A stretch of 38,996 nucleotides of DNA from Nitrospira sp. (GTDB lineage: Bacteria > Nitrospirota > Nitrospiria > Nitrospirales > Nitrospiraceae): the NCBI GenBank assembly GCA_015903995.1, contig JABMDK010000017.1, positions 32,125 to 71,120 of the forward strand. The letters run 5' to 3'. A program made the translations under genes and the position numbers. This document shows positions 7,783 to 16,173 of the stretch, in pieces. The notes beneath the pieces were generated by a model. That model saw only the letters and a list, made by a program, of their open reading frames with translations. It did not search any database and had not been told where the DNA came from. Positions within the stretch are counted from its first letter, which is position 1, and each line of letters begins with the position of its first letter.

Positions 7783-8307
7783 ATGCTCACGATCGCCAAG
7801 TTAGGCAATCCTATTCTTCGCAAAGTTGCTGCGCCGATCGATCCACGCGAGATTAAATCGTCCGAGATTCAGCGGTTGATCGACGACATGTTTGAGACCA
7901 TGTACGACGAACCCGGCATCGGGTTGGCTGCTCCACAAGTCTCACGTTCGATTCAACTGGTGGTGATGGGCTGCAAAGGTGAGGGCGGGTTTCCTGAAAC
8001 GGTCCTCATCAACCCCTCGATTGTGTATTACGGGCCTGAACAAGTGGAAAACTGGGAAGGCTGTCTGAGTGTCGATGGATTGCGGGGCAAAGTGATCCGC
8101 CCCTCGCTGGTGCGGGTCAAGGGACTGGATCGGAAGGGCAAGCCGCTGGATTTCGAGGCGACGGACCTGTATGCGGTCTGCATTCAGCACGAACTTGATC
8201 ACTTGATCGGCAAAGTCTTTCTGGATCGTATGACCGATATGTCCACCCTCACGCAACTGGACGAATTTTCACGGTATTGGCAGAAAGAGCCCACGAACCT
8301 AATTTAA
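7783..8307 (+). CDS. def: Peptide deformylase
   Basis: This 174-residue metalloenzyme removes the N-formyl group from nascent proteins. All three motifs are present: GIGLAAPQ (45-52), EGCLSV with metal-ligand Cys94, and QHELDH with His136, Glu137 and His140. The N-terminus MLTIAKLGNPILRKVA is the usual deformylase start. An in-frame ATG at 7762 would add seven residues (MKLKSGT) and cannot be excluded; no strong Shine-Dalgarno separates the two. The ABC exporter starts 22 bp downstream, so the genes are probably co-transcribed. Confidence 0.95.
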   Translation: MLTIAKLGNPILRKVAAPIDPREIKSSEIQRLIDDMFETMYDEPGIGLAAPQVSRSIQLVVMGCKGEGGFPETVLINPSIVYYGPEQVENWEGCLSVDGLRGKVIRPSLVRVKGLDRKGKPLDFEATDLYAVCIQHELDHLIGKVFLDRMTDMSTLTQLDEFSRYWQKEPTNLI

Positions 8308-8329
8308 TGCCTGCCTTGTTGAACCGCTC

Positions 8330-10054
8330 GTGAAGTCCCTTCTTCGTGTCCTGCTGTATCTTCGGCCTCACCGCGCGCTCGCGATCACGACACTCGTCTG
8401 CGCCGCCTGCGCGACGGCGATGGAGCTGGTGCCTCCCTGGGTCATCAAGATCATCATCGACGATGTGATTCAGGCGAAGCAGGTGTCGTTGCTGCCGTGG
8501 GTGATCGGGTTGTTGGTGGGCGCCCATGTGCTCAAGAACCTGTTCGCCTCGCTCAGAATCCGGCTGAACAATCAACTGGAACAGACCGTGGTTCACGATC
8601 TTCGCCGGCATGTGTTTTCCGCCCTCCAACGGCTGTCCATCACCTATTTTGAGAATCGCTCCACGGGGGAGATCATGTCCCGGGTGACGAACGATACGGA
8701 GCATGTCGAGCGGATCTTCATTGACGGGCTTGAAGGGATGCTGACGGCGTCGCTGACGCTCATCGGAATCACCGGACTCTTGTTCATGCTCAATTGGAAG
8801 CTCGCCGCGCTCTCGCTCTTGCCGATTCCGCTGCTGGCCTTCTCCGCGAGTTGGTTTACCTCGAAGGTTCATGGGTATTATCGGGAAACCCGTCAAAGCG
8901 CCGCTGAACTGAACGGCTATCTGCAGGATGCTCTGTCCGGTATCCGAGAGACCATGGGGTTTGGCCGCCAAGGGCACGAACAAGCGCGTTTCGACCGGCT
9001 GAGCCGGGCGTATAGTGAGAAGAATCTCAAGGCGATGGTTTTGTGGTCGATGTATTCGCCGGGCATGATTTTGGTGGCCGCCCTCGGGACCGTCGTGATC
9101 CTCTGGTACGGGGCAGGGGAGGTCATGGAGGGGCGCCTCACCCTGGGCGAGTTGGTTTTGTTTTTGTCCTACTTGGCGATGTTTTACGTCCCCATCAATC
9201 AGATTCATTCGGTCAATCATATGTTGCAGCATGCCTTGGCGGCGAGCGAGCGGGTCTTTGAGGTACTGGATACGATTCCGGACGTCACGGATCGTTCTCA
9301 TGCCGTGGCTCCTGTCCATCGGGCCCATGGCGCGGTTCGATTCGATCAGGTCCGGTTCCATTATCGACCTGACGTGCCGGTATTGAGAGGGTTCTCAGCG
9401 GCCGTACCGGCAGGGGAGCGTGTGGCATTGGTCGGGATGAGCGGAGCAGGGAAGAGCACGCTGCTGAAACTGTTGATGCGGTTTTACGACGTCACCGGCG
9501 GGACGATCTGTATCGATGGGAAGGATATCCGCGATCTGCCGATCACGTACCTACGGCAGCAGATCGGGTTCGTACAACAGGAACCGTTCTTGTTCAACGG
9601 GACCGTGAAGGACAATCTGTTGTACGGCGATTTGGATGCAGACCAGGCTCGATTGGAAGCCGCAGCCCGCGCCGCGCGAGCGCATGAGTTCATCGCGGCA
9701 TTGCCCGAAGGGTATGACACCTGGATCGGTGAACGAGGCGTCAAACTGTCGGTCGGACAAAAACAACGTGTCTCGATCGCGCGGGCGTTGTTGAAAGATC
9801 CCCCCATCGTCATTTTTGACGAGGCCACATCTAATATTGATACCGAAACCGAGGTGAAAATTCGTGAAGCCTTGAACGAACTCACGACCGGGCGAACCAC
9901 GTTCATCATTGCCCACCGATTATCCACGCTTCACGATGTGGACCGGATTCTGGTGCTCGATCAAGGCCGACTCGTGGAGGATGGCCGGCATGATGAGCTG
10001 CTGAGTCGAGGAGGAGTCTACGCAGGTCTGTACGAAGCTCAATTTCAGGTGTAG
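8330..10054 (+). CDS. ABC transporter, fused permease-ATPase (MsbA-like exporter)
   Basis: This 574-residue half-transporter has a six-helix type I exporter membrane domain (about 1-320) fused to one ATPase domain. Walker A GMSGAGKST is near 368, the signature LSVGQKQR near 473, Walker B IVIFDEATSNID near 493, and the H-loop IIAHRLST near 528. The intracellular coupling sequence YFENRSTGEIMSRVTNDTEH is the MsbA/lipid-exporter form. It should work as a homodimer in the inner membrane. Lipid A or another amphiphile is the likely cargo, but specificity cannot be read from sequence. Translation starts at GTG 8330. The neighbour deformylase does not reveal the substrate. Confidence 0.9.
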   Translation: MKSLLRVLLYLRPHRALAITTLVCAACATAMELVPPWVIKIIIDDVIQAKQVSLLPWVIGLLVGAHVLKNLFASLRIRLNNQLEQTVVHDLRRHVFSALQRLSITYFENRSTGEIMSRVTNDTEHVERIFIDGLEGMLTASLTLIGITGLLFMLNWKLAALSLLPIPLLAFSASWFTSKVHGYYRETRQSAAELNGYLQDALSGIRETMGFGRQGHEQARFDRLSRAYSEKNLKAMVLWSMYSPGMILVAALGTVVILWYGAGEVMEGRLTLGELVLFLSYLAMFYVPINQIHSVNHMLQHALAASERVFEVLDTIPDVTDRSHAVAPVHRAHGAVRFDQVRFHYRPDVPVLRGFSAAVPAGERVALVGMSGAGKSTLLKLLMRFYDVTGGTICIDGKDIRDLPITYLRQQIGFVQQEPFLFNGTVKDNLLYGDLDADQARLEAAARAARAHEFIAALPEGYDTWIGERGVKLSVGQKQRVSIARALLKDPPIVIFDEATSNIDTETEVKIREALNELTTGRTTFIIAHRLSTLHDVDRILVLDQGRLVEDGRHDELLSRGGVYAGLYEAQFQV

Positions 10055-10168
10055 CAGGATGGGGGCCTATTCGAGCCAAGGCCCTCGCATTCGTGATCTC
10101 TTTCGGTTGCGGCTACAGAGTCGGGGCCGGTATACTTCACACGATAACACTCAAGAGGTAATGTATCG

Positions 10169-10363
10169 GTGGTGCTGATCTACGAGAGTGACCCCATGGA
10201 CGATGAACATTCAAGGGGCAGTTTTTACCATGTCTGCAGGGGGCGAATTGATCGCACCCCGTTGAACCTTCCGGAACCTGATCGTCCGTATGAGTGCCAG
10301 CAATGCGGAATTGATCTTGAAGCAGAAGACTTTTTCGTTGCCCTTCAGAAAGGATCGGTATAG
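10169..10363 (+). CDS. Small Cys-containing protein, putative zinc ribbon
   Basis: 64 residues from the GTG at 10169, or 55 if translation starts at the internal ATG at 10196. The sequence contains HVCRGR and YECQQCGIDLEAEDFF, that is one Cys followed by a CxxC pair, a layout that could bind metal. The distal half looks like a short zinc-finger knuckle. It lies six bases before another small Cys-rich gene. I do not recognise the family; coding status rests on the Cys pattern and the tight spacing. Confidence 0.5.
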   Translation: MVLIYESDPMDDEHSRGSFYHVCRGRIDRTPLNLPEPDRPYECQQCGIDLEAEDFFVALQKGSV

Positions 10364-10368
10364 GCCCC

Positions 10369-10578
10369 ATGGCTACGAGTGCAGGACGGAAAACCGTAGG
10401 AGTGTCACGCGGTTTGATGATGCTCTGCGAGATCTGTTACGCCCAGGTCATTGCAGAGAAGTTGACCGATGAGAAGAATTTTGTGGCGGACGCGGAGACG
10501 CTCTTCGAGACGATCTGTTGCGGTTGCACCGACATCAATCGCCCCCTCATCGACGATATGGCCGGCAGCGGGGAGTAA
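10369..10578 (+). CDS. Small Cys-rich protein, putative metal-binding
   Basis: 69 residues. Two Cys clusters, LCEICYAQ (CxxC) and ICCGCTDIN (CCxC), are separated by an acidic helix (EKLTDEKNFVADAETLFETI), suggesting one four-Cys metal site. ATG 10369 directly follows the previous small gene. The family is unknown. The two genes probably form a unit, and nothing nearby points to a role. Confidence 0.5.
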   Translation: MATSAGRKTVGVSRGLMMLCEICYAQVIAEKLTDEKNFVADAETLFETICCGCTDINRPLIDDMAGSGE

Positions 10579-10712
10579 TGTGCAGTCCTTTCCTCTCTCC
10601 TCAGGCAGGTGAGTTCTCTCGCCCATAAGGCATTAACGAGTGAGTGTCTTGTCGGGTGTTCAGCGCGTTGTGGCGAATGGCGAGAGCCGTCCGGTGCGAT
10701 GCATACTGGATC

Positions 10713-10758
10713 TCTTTCCCCGTGAAGTCTATGCAGGTCGATACGGCTGAATGGACCT
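10713..10758 (-). pseudogene. Short relic similar to the 3' end of the gene at 11606-11947
   Basis: This 46-bp stretch matches 11616-11661 at 37 of 46 positions without gaps. On the minus strand it encodes VSTCIDFTGKE, against ESTCMYFNGKE at the C-terminus of the exported protein downstream. The frame around it carries no further similarity that I can see. It reads as a leftover of a duplicated gene end or of a shared mobile segment. Confidence 0.45.
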
Positions 10759-10840
10759 GCTTGCAGTGTGTTGACAAACGTTCTGACGGATCTGGATACG
10801 AGCCACTCTATCCGATCACAGACCTTTTCAGGACACCTCG

Positions 10841-10964
10841 CAGGCTGTTCAGAAAGGCCGTCCAGCAAGGCCGCAGCCAGCGAAGAGGCAAGGCGTACTC
10901 TCTGCGGTACGTTGAGCCTCTGAGCGCCGCGAGAACGCTGCTGGCGGACTTTGTCGACAGCCGG
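10841..10964 (+). repeat. 124-bp palindromic repeat, copy B
   Basis: Plus-orientation copy, the one most like copy A: CAGGCTGTTCAGAAAGGCC at the left and GGACTTTGTCGACAGCCGG at the right, with the shared GTACGTTGAGCCTCTGAGCG core. It fills the gene-free stretch between the Cys-rich genes and the toxin-antitoxin operon. Apart from this copy and the relic at 10713-10758, I see nothing in 10579-11027. Confidence 0.85.
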
Positions 10965-11027
10965 TAGGTTTTGGTCGGCGATGGGTGGCCGGCATCTCTT
11001 CTCTCCCATCAAATCCATTGGCAGGAA

Positions 11028-11045
11028 TGTACAAGGTCATGTACA
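11028..11045 (+). promoter_or_regulatory. YefM-type operator: two TGTACA boxes
   Basis: TGTACA occurs at 11028-11033 and 11040-11045, 12 bp centre to centre, about 20 bp before the antitoxin start. The E. coli yefM-yoeB operator is known to be built on TGTACA-core palindromes bound by the antitoxin and toxin-antitoxin complex. Autoregulation of the same kind is inferred here. Confidence 0.65.
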
Positions 11046-11066
11046 GTGTTTGGGGAGGCGTTAATC

Positions 11067-11315
11067 ATGACAAAGATCGCATCTGTATCCTATGTACGGG
11101 CGCATCTGCCCGAGATGGTGGCTTCGCTGCGTAAGAGAAAGCGTGGACGGGTCATTATCACCAAGAATGGTGCAGCCTCGGCCGTTCTCTTGTCTCCGGA
11201 AGAACTCGAGACGCTTGAGATTTTGGCGGACAAGAAACTCATGCTCTCTCTGTTGAAAGCGGAAGAGGATGAGCGGGCCCAACGATTAGTTGAGCACGAA
11301 GACATCTTCAAATGA
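11067..11315 (+). CDS. Phd/YefM-family antitoxin
   Basis: 82 residues. The N-terminal Phd/YefM fold (TKIASVSYVRAHLPEMVASL, then RVIITKNGAASAVLLSPEEL) binds DNA and dimerises. The acidic, Lys-rich C-terminal tail (LKAEEDERAQRLVEHEDIFK) would wrap the toxin. GGGAGG lies eight bases upstream of ATG 11067. The stop overlaps the toxin start by four bases (ATGA), the usual coupled arrangement. The TGTACA pair upstream supports assignment to the YefM branch. Confidence 0.88.
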   Translation: MTKIASVSYVRAHLPEMVASLRKRKRGRVIITKNGAASAVLLSPEELETLEILADKKLMLSLLKAEEDERAQRLVEHEDIFK

Positions 11316-11569
11316 CGTATCGTATCCTCTACACGGAGGAAGCGGCACGCCGTTTTGCCAAGCTGGATAAGGCCGTCAAAGAACGAATTGGCAGCGCCAT
11401 CGTTCGGCTCTCGGGGCATCCAGAATTAGGAAACCGCCTGACTGGGCTCTTGAGCGACCGATGGTCGTACCGCGTTGGTGCTTGGCGGATTTTGTACAAG
11501 GTAAAAAGGAATGAGCTGGTGATTCTCGTCTTGACCGTTGGCCATCGACGTGACATTTACGAGGTGTGA
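11312..11569 (+). CDS. RelE/ParE-superfamily toxin
   Basis: 85 residues. The compact RelE fold is recognisable: TYRILYTEEAARRFAKLDKA, then RLSGHPELGNRLTGLLSDR, then WSYRVGAWRILYKV and VLTVGHRRDIYEV. The Arg in YRVGAWRILY and the C-terminal GHRRDIY are typical of RelE-type mRNA interferases. ParE-type gyrase poisons share much of this fold, so the target is not certain. It is translated by overlap with the antitoxin. It is intact and probably functional. Confidence 0.87.
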   Translation: MTYRILYTEEAARRFAKLDKAVKERIGSAIVRLSGHPELGNRLTGLLSDRWSYRVGAWRILYKVKRNELVILVLTVGHRRDIYEV

Positions 11570-11605
11570 GAGGCGTGATCGGCTTTTACCGCCATCATCT
11601 CATAG

Positions 11606-11947
11606 TTACCTGCACTCCTTCCCATTGAAGTACATGCAGGTCGATTCGCCTGATTTGACCTTCCAGGTTTTGATCAGCGGCGGCTTGTCGTCTCCCCGCA
11701 TCTCGACTACAAAATCCACAAGACCGGAAAGAGGAAGCTTTTCAAGATGGGCTTTTGCTGCATCAGGCGCTTCGATATAGAACACGTTCGCACTTGTCGA
11801 GATCAGGATCTGATTTTTCTCCTTGTCGATATATATGACGGGGCTGTAAAAGCTGCGGTCTTCTGCGAAGGCCGGCGTTGCAATCAACGTGGCGACGAGC
11901 AACGTGAGAACGAGGCCATAGCTGAATAATCGTCGTCGAGAGGGCAT
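11606..11947 (-). CDS. Exported small protein, hypothetical
   Basis: 113 residues with a clear Sec signal peptide: RRR, hydrophobic LFSYGLVLTLLVATLIA, then cleavage after AFA. The mature part (about 85 residues) is predicted to be mostly beta strand (SFYSPVIYIDKEKNQILIST, then FYIEAPDAAKAHLEKLPL). It ends with a single Cys in ESTCMYFNGKECR, giving a CxxxxxxxC pair that could form a disulfide. AGGAG lies eight bases before ATG 11947. Likely periplasmic, function unknown. A relic of its 3' end is at 10713-10758. Confidence 0.75.
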   Translation of the reverse strand: MPSRRRLFSYGLVLTLLVATLIATPAFAEDRSFYSPVIYIDKEKNQILISTSANVFYIEAPDAAKAHLEKLPLSGLVDFVVEMRGDDKPPLIKTWKVKSGESTCMYFNGKECR

Positions 11948-12022
11948 GAGTGATGCTCCTGATTCAAGCTATGGGGGAACATTATTACATTCCGGCGACG
12001 ATGTGAACCGGAAAAATTCAGC

Positions 12023-12532
12023 TTAACTGATGAGGACGTCGGCACGGGTGACGCGACCGGATTTGATCCAGTAGGTTTTTACGTCCGGTTCCGAATCCAT
12101 GAGCGAGACGAGGAGATAGGCGGGCAGGGGGAGATTGATCTTGGGCCAAATCTCTTCGTAGTCTGTGGCGATTTTGATGTCGGTGACGGATGGACGGGCC
12201 GGATCGTGCGGATGGGAGTGGTAGACGACTTGAAGATCGAGTCCGTTGTTGCGCATATCTTTCTTCGCCGACGAGAAGTCCTGCATGTCCATCACGAACG
12301 CAATTTCAGCCCGTTCAGCAGGCGAGAGCCGCTCAAGATGGGCGACCTTGGCCGAATCAAACGACGAGAGGGTTTGCGCACCCTCCATCGCGACGATGTT
12401 CTTGATGCGATAGAGACGGCTGACCACGCCGTTAGTTCCAGCTAGGAGCCCGCAACATTCATACGGAGTCAGCTCCTTGGCATGAGCAATGATCTCGTCG
12501 AGAATTGCTTGAGGTAAGACGAGGTCTGCCAT
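12023..12532 (-). CDS. JAMM/MPN-family metalloprotease (Mec-like, sulfur-carrier processing)
   Basis: 169 residues with the full JAMM motif: Glu25 in YECCGLLAG, then HSHPHDPARPSVTD with His105, His107, Ser115 and Asp118. Family members of this size in sulfur-carrier clusters either release cysteine from a carrier-cysteine adduct (Mec of Mycobacterium tuberculosis) or trim residues beyond the carrier Gly-Gly (QbsD, HcyD). Here it is the last gene of an operon with two carriers that both end one residue past Gly-Gly, so either or both roles fit. A 124-bp repeat separates it from the upstream moeB gene and may modulate its expression. Confidence 0.9.
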   Translation of the reverse strand: MADLVLPQAILDEIIAHAKELTPYECCGLLAGTNGVVSRLYRIKNIVAMEGAQTLSSFDSAKVAHLERLSPAERAEIAFVMDMQDFSSAKKDMRNNGLDLQVVYHSHPHDPARPSVTDIKIATDYEEIWPKINLPLPAYLLVSLMDSEPDVKTYWIKSGRVTRADVLIS

Positions 12533-12588
12533 GATTAATTGACTCTGAAGGAGCCGAAATGCGAAGGGCTCAACATTGGGTGGGTTTG

Positions 12589-12712
12589 CAAGATGGTCAA
12601 AACGGTTGTCCGGCGAGGCCGCAGTGAGCGAGGGGCCGAGGCGTACATTCGGAGGTACGTTGAGGGTCTGAGCGATACGAGAACGAAGCTGGCAGACGTT
12701 TTCAGCATCTTG
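12589..12712 (+). repeat. 124-bp palindromic repeat, copy C
   Basis: A diverged plus-orientation copy with ends CAAGATGGTCAAAACG and GACGTTTTCAGCATCTTG and the shared GTACGTTGAGGGTCTGAGCG core. It abuts the stop codon of the moeB gene (12713-12715). The flanking bases CTAA at 12713-12716 fit a YTAR target. It lies inside the sulfur-carrier operon, between moeB and the JAMM gene. Confidence 0.8.
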
Positions 12713-13516
12713 CTAAATGGTGCAGCTGACCGTGTAGTCCAGGCTCAGATCCTTAATCTTCGGATTCGGTCCGCAGAGCGGGCAGGCCGGATCCTTCGGA
12801 CGGTTGACCTTTCGGAACTTCATGTCGAGTGCATCATAGATCAAGAGCTTATCCGCGATCGTTTCTCCGATCCCGAGGATTTCCTTGATCGCTTCCGACG
12901 CCTGGAGGACTCCCATCGTACCGGCTAAGACGCCGAGTACACCGGCCTCTTGGCAGTTGGGGACCAGCCCTGCCGGAGGAGGTTCGGGATAGAGGCAGCG
13001 ATAGCACGGATACCCTTGGTGCGGCTTGATGGTGGTGAGCTGGCCCTCGAACCGAAACATGCTGGCGGAGATCAATGTTTTCTTGGCAAAGAAACAGGCG
13101 TCGTTCACCAAAAAGCGTGTTGTGAAGTTATCCGATCCGTCCAGCACGATGTCGTATTGCGAGATGAGAGGGAGAATGTTCTCGGCATCGACGAGCTGGT
13201 GGTAGGCATTGATGGTAATTTCAGGATTAATGGCCGACAAGGTTTTCTTGCCTGACTCAACTTTCGGCTGTCCGAGCGTTGCGGTCGAGTGCATGATCTG
13301 GCGTTGCAGATTCGAGAGGTCAACGACATCCCCATCCACCAAGCCGATGGTCCCAATACCGGCGGCCGCGAGATACAGGCCGGCTGGAGAGCCCAGGCCG
13401 CCAGCGCCGATGAGGAGGACCTTGGCCCGCTTGAGCTTGAGTTGGCCCTTGCCTCCCACATCCTGAAGAATGATGTGTCGGCTGTAGCGTTGAATTTCTT
13501 GCTCAGTAAGTTCCAT
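12713..13516 (-). CDS. moeB: MoeB/ThiF-family adenylating enzyme, first copy (E1-like)
   Basis: 267 residues. Such enzymes adenylate the C-terminal Gly of ThiS/MoaD-type carriers so that sulfur can be loaded as a thiocarboxylate. The nucleotide loop GAGGLGSP is at 37-44 and the DGDVVDLSNLQRQ motif at about 61-73. Cys pairs in CYRCLYP and CPLCG should bind zinc. The conserved Cys in NCQEAGVLG matches the acyl or persulfide-transfer position. There is no C-terminal rhodanese domain, so sulfur must come from another protein. ATG 13516 gives the standard MELTEQEIQRYSRHI start. The stop codon touches repeat copy C. Confidence 0.92.
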   Translation of the reverse strand: MELTEQEIQRYSRHIILQDVGGKGQLKLKRAKVLLIGAGGLGSPAGLYLAAAGIGTIGLVDGDVVDLSNLQRQIMHSTATLGQPKVESGKKTLSAINPEITINAYHQLVDAENILPLISQYDIVLDGSDNFTTRFLVNDACFFAKKTLISASMFRFEGQLTTIKPHQGYPCYRCLYPEPPPAGLVPNCQEAGVLGVLAGTMGVLQASEAIKEILGIGETIADKLLIYDALDMKFRKVNRPKDPACPLCGPNPKIKDLSLDYTVSCTI

Positions 13517-13555
13517 GATCTTCGTATCTCGTTGCTCGTGAAGCGTCACCTGTCA

Positions 13556-13807
13556 CTATTCCACCACATTGAGTTCAATCGGATCGACGACGCAGCCCTT
13601 TTTGCGCAGGCCTTCGAGCGCGCGCTCGATTTCCGCCGTCTCGCCGGACAGTTCGACATCGACCCAGCCCGTGGTTTCGCGGACGTCGGCACGGCGCACG
13701 TTGGTGACGATGTTGTACTCGCGGCCGATCTGGTAAATGATCGGCTCCTTGACTTTGTCTTCCGGAAACCGGACGTGAAATCGCAAGTGTGATTGGTGTG
13801 CCATCAT
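13556..13807 (-). CDS. NIL-domain protein
   Basis: 83 residues forming a single ferredoxin-like NIL domain ([20 protein letters not shown], then [20 protein letters not shown], then [15 protein letters not shown]). NIL domains occur at the C-terminus of methionine ABC transporter ATPases, where they sense methionine. They also occur in archaeal proteins needed for homocysteine synthesis. A stand-alone NIL gene between a MoaD-like carrier and moeB suggests a methionine-related sensor or sulfur-handling subunit. It overlaps the carrier gene at TGATG, and its ribosome-binding site is the carrier's Gly-Gly codons. Confidence 0.85.
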   Translation of the reverse strand: MMAHQSHLRFHVRFPEDKVKEPIIYQIGREYNIVTNVRRADVRETTGWVDVELSGETAEIERALEGLRKKGCVVDPIELNVVE

Positions 13808-14079
13808 GAGCCTCCCGCGATGGCCGGTACGATCGAGACTTCGTCTCCGGCTTTTAATGCGGTGTCTTTACCCTTCAGAAAACGGATGTCTTCCTCGTTG
13901 ACGTAAATATTGACGAACCGGCGCAATTCGCCGCTGTCGTCGCAGAGACGGGCCTTAATGCCGGGGTAGGAGGATTCGAGCGTGTTCACCATGTCCGTGA
14001 TGGAGCCGGCGGCCACGTCGACTTCGCCCTGGTTCTTGGTCAACGGTCTCAGCGGAGTTGGAATACGGACTTTAATCAT
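13804..14079 (-). CDS. MoaD/ThiS-family sulfur carrier (CysO/HcyS-like), ends GGS
   Basis: 91 residues with a beta-grasp, ubiquitin-like fold ([20 protein letters not shown] start, [15 protein letters not shown] centre, [17 protein letters not shown] end). In active carriers the C-terminal Gly-Gly is adenylated and converted to a thiocarboxylate that donates sulfur. Here one Ser follows Gly-Gly, so the protein as translated cannot be activated. HcyS of Wolinella succinogenes has a comparable single-residue extension removed by a JAMM protease, and such a protease is in this operon. The gene overlaps thrC upstream and the NIL gene downstream by a few bases each. Confidence 0.9.
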   Translation of the reverse strand: MIKVRIPTPLRPLTKNQGEVDVAAGSITDMVNTLESSYPGIKARLCDDSGELRRFVNIYVNEEDIRFLKGKDTALKAGDEVSIVPAIAGGS

Positions 14080-15326
14080 GCGTCACCATCACCATTTTTC
14101 CCGAGCTTGAAGGTTTTCTCAAAGGCGACGAGGCTGGGTTGAATGCGAGTCGGTCGTCCGACGGCGTCGATGACCGCTTCTTGTGTCTTCAATCCGTTGC
14201 CCGTGATATATGCGACCGTCACCTCGTTTTTCTTGATGATTCCCTGCTTGACCAGTTTCTTCAACACGCCGATGGTCACGCCTCCGGCTGTTTCCGCGAA
14301 GATACCTTCGGTTTGGGCCAGCAGTTGGATGCCTTCCACTACTTCGTCATCCGTCACCATGTCCATGGACCCATGACTCTCGGCGGTGGCCTTGAGCGCA
14401 TAATAGCCGTCAGCCGGGTTTCCGATGGCGAGGGACTTGGCGATGGTCTTGGGTTTCACCGGCTTGAAGAAGTCGCGTCCGGCTTTGAAGGCTGTGGAAA
14501 TCGGCGAACAGCCCTCAGCTTGGGCACCGTTGATCTTCGTGCGGATGTCGTCGATGAGGCCCACGTACTTCATTTCGTGCAGGCCCTTCCAAATTTTGGT
14601 CAAGAGTGAGCCGGATGCCATCGGAATGACGACTTGATCGGGTGTCTTCCATCCCAGTTGTTCGACTGTTTCAAACGCAAGTGTCTTTGAGCCTTCAGCA
14701 TAGTAGGGGCGAATATTGATATTTACGAAGGCCCAACCATGTTCACCGGCGATCTCGCTGCAGAGCCGATTGACATCGTCGTAATTACCTTCGATCTCGA
14801 CCACGTGCGGCTTATAGATCAGATTGCCCAGGACCTTTGCGGCTTCAAGGTCGCCGGGGATGAAGACGTAGCAGTGCAGATTGGCGGATGCGGCATGGGC
14901 GGATACCGAGTTCGCCAAGTTGCCGGTCGATGCGCAGGCCACGGTTTCGAAGCCGAGCTCGCGTGCACGCGTCAACGCCACGGCAACGACGCGATCTTTG
15001 AAGGACAGGGTGGGGTGATTCACCGTATCGTTCTTAATGTAGAGCTCGTCGAGCCCGAGATAGGCCCCGAGGTTTTTGGCACGGACGAGCGGGGTAAACC
15101 CGGCATGCGGCCCCACGAAGTTGGTTCCTTCGACCGGCAGCAGGTCGAGGTATCGCCACATGCTGTCCGGACCGTCCTCGAGCTTCTTGCGAGAAATGGT
15201 CTTTTTGATCTCGTCGTAGTTGTATTTCACTTCGAGGGGGCCGAAGCACATTTCGCAGACGTGGATGGCCTTCGTCGGATATTCCTTGCCGCACTCGCGG
15301 CACACCAGCGCTTTCATTTTGTTCAT
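14076..15326 (-). CDS. thrC: Threonine synthase or ThrC-like PLP enzyme
   Basis: 416 residues of the PLP fold-type II family. An N-terminal zinc ribbon has Cys9, Cys12, Cys24 and Cys27. The PLP lysine is Lys110 in [24 protein letters not shown] binds the cofactor phosphate. Threonine synthase converts O-phosphohomoserine to threonine. Its position, overlapping a MoaD-like carrier by four bases and among moeB, NIL and JAMM genes, is unusual for a plain threonine enzyme. It raises the possibility that a carrier thiocarboxylate replaces water as nucleophile and yields homocysteine. That is inference; the sequence shows only that the catalytic residues are intact. AAGGTGG lies seven bases before ATG 15326. 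Confidence 0.88.
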   Translation of the reverse strand: MNKMKALVCRECGKEYPTKAIHVCEMCFGPLEVKYNYDEIKKTISRKKLEDGPDSMWRYLDLLPVEGTNFVGPHAGFTPLVRAKNLGAYLGLDELYIKNDTVNHPTLSFKDRVVAVALTRARELGFETVACASTGNLANSVSAHAASANLHCYVFIPGDLEAAKVLGNLIYKPHVVEIEGNYDDVNRLCSEIAGEHGWAFVNINIRPYYAEGSKTLAFETVEQLGWKTPDQVVIPMASGSLLTKIWKGLHEMKYVGLIDDIRTKINGAQAEGCSPISTAFKAGRDFFKPVKPKTIAKSLAIGNPADGYYALKATAESHGSMDMVTDDEVVEGIQLLAQTEGIFAETAGGVTIGVLKKLVKQGIIKKNEVTVAYITGNGLKTQEAVIDAVGRPTRIQPSLVAFEKTFKLGKNGDGDA

Positions 15327-15348
15327 TTTCGCACCACCTTCTCAAACT

Positions 15349-16167
15349 CTAGACAGAGGGACGCACGGCACACCCCGCATAGGGGTCCCCATCGTCAAAT
15401 AGCTCGGTAATCGTCGGATGTTCCCCGCAGAGTGCACAATTCGGGTTGCGGCGGACTTTGATTTCTCGGAACTGGGTTTTGCGTGCATCGAAGTCCAGCA
15501 TACGGTCGGTCAGCGGTCGTCCGATGCCGAGGACCAGCTTCAAGGCTTCTGTCGCCTGAATTGTCCCGATAATGCCCGCCAAGACCCCGATTACTCCGGC
15601 CTCCTGGCAGGAGGCCACCAGGCCAGGTGGAGGCGGTGCCTTGAAGACGCAACGATAGCAGGCCGATTTCTTCGGGATGATGGTCGTGACGCGTCCGTCG
15701 AATCGCAGAATGCCGCCGTGGACCAGTGGCTTGCCGGCGAAGAAACAGGCGTCGTTGATGAGAAACTTCGCCGGAAAATTATCGACCCCGTCGATCACGA
15801 CATCATAGTCGCCGAAGATCTTGAGTGCATTGCCGGCCGTGAGCCGTTCCTCGTACATCGAAACCAGGACGTCGGGGTTCAGCGCCTGGATCTTTTCTTT
15901 GCCCGAGAGGACCTTGGGGCGACCCACGTCGGGAGTATGATGAAGCACTTGGCGCTGCAGATTGGTCAGGTCCACCACGTCGCTGTCGATCAGCCCAATC
16001 GTGCCGACTCCTGCCGCAGCCAGATACAACGCGGCTGGTGAGCCGAGACCACCGGCGCCGACGAGAAGAATTCTGGATTTGGCGATCTTCTTCTGGCCCT
16101 TGCCGCCGACCTCAGGCAGCAGGATGTGCCGGCTGTAGCGGTTGATCTGTTCTTCGGTAAATTCCAT
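15349..16167 (-). CDS. moeB: MoeB/ThiF-family adenylating enzyme, second copy (E1-like)
   Basis: 272 residues, close in length and sequence to the first copy. GAGGLGSP is at 37-44, followed by DSDVVDLTNLQRQ, zinc Cys pairs in CYRCVFK and CALCGEH, and SCQEAGVIG. It has an extra acidic C-terminus (ELFDDGDPYAGCAVRPSV) with another Cys. There is no rhodanese domain. Two paralogous activators and two carriers in one operon suggest one activator per carrier. By position this copy would serve the thiS-like/cysK pair, or thrC just downstream (22 bp). Confidence 0.92.
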   Translation of the reverse strand: MEFTEEQINRYSRHILLPEVGGKGQKKIAKSRILLVGAGGLGSPAALYLAAAGVGTIGLIDSDVVDLTNLQRQVLHHTPDVGRPKVLSGKEKIQALNPDVLVSMYEERLTAGNALKIFGDYDVVIDGVDNFPAKFLINDACFFAGKPLVHGGILRFDGRVTTIIPKKSACYRCVFKAPPPPGLVASCQEAGVIGVLAGIIGTIQATEALKLVLGIGRPLTDRMLDFDARKTQFREIKVRRNPNCALCGEHPTITELFDDGDPYAGCAVRPSV

Positions 16168-16173
16168 GTTTCA

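Noticed and set aside
10062..10090. Rho-independent terminator after the ABC exporter (GGGCCT..AGGCCC stem)
   Set aside because: The stem is short and no T-run follows, so it does not meet terminator criteria.
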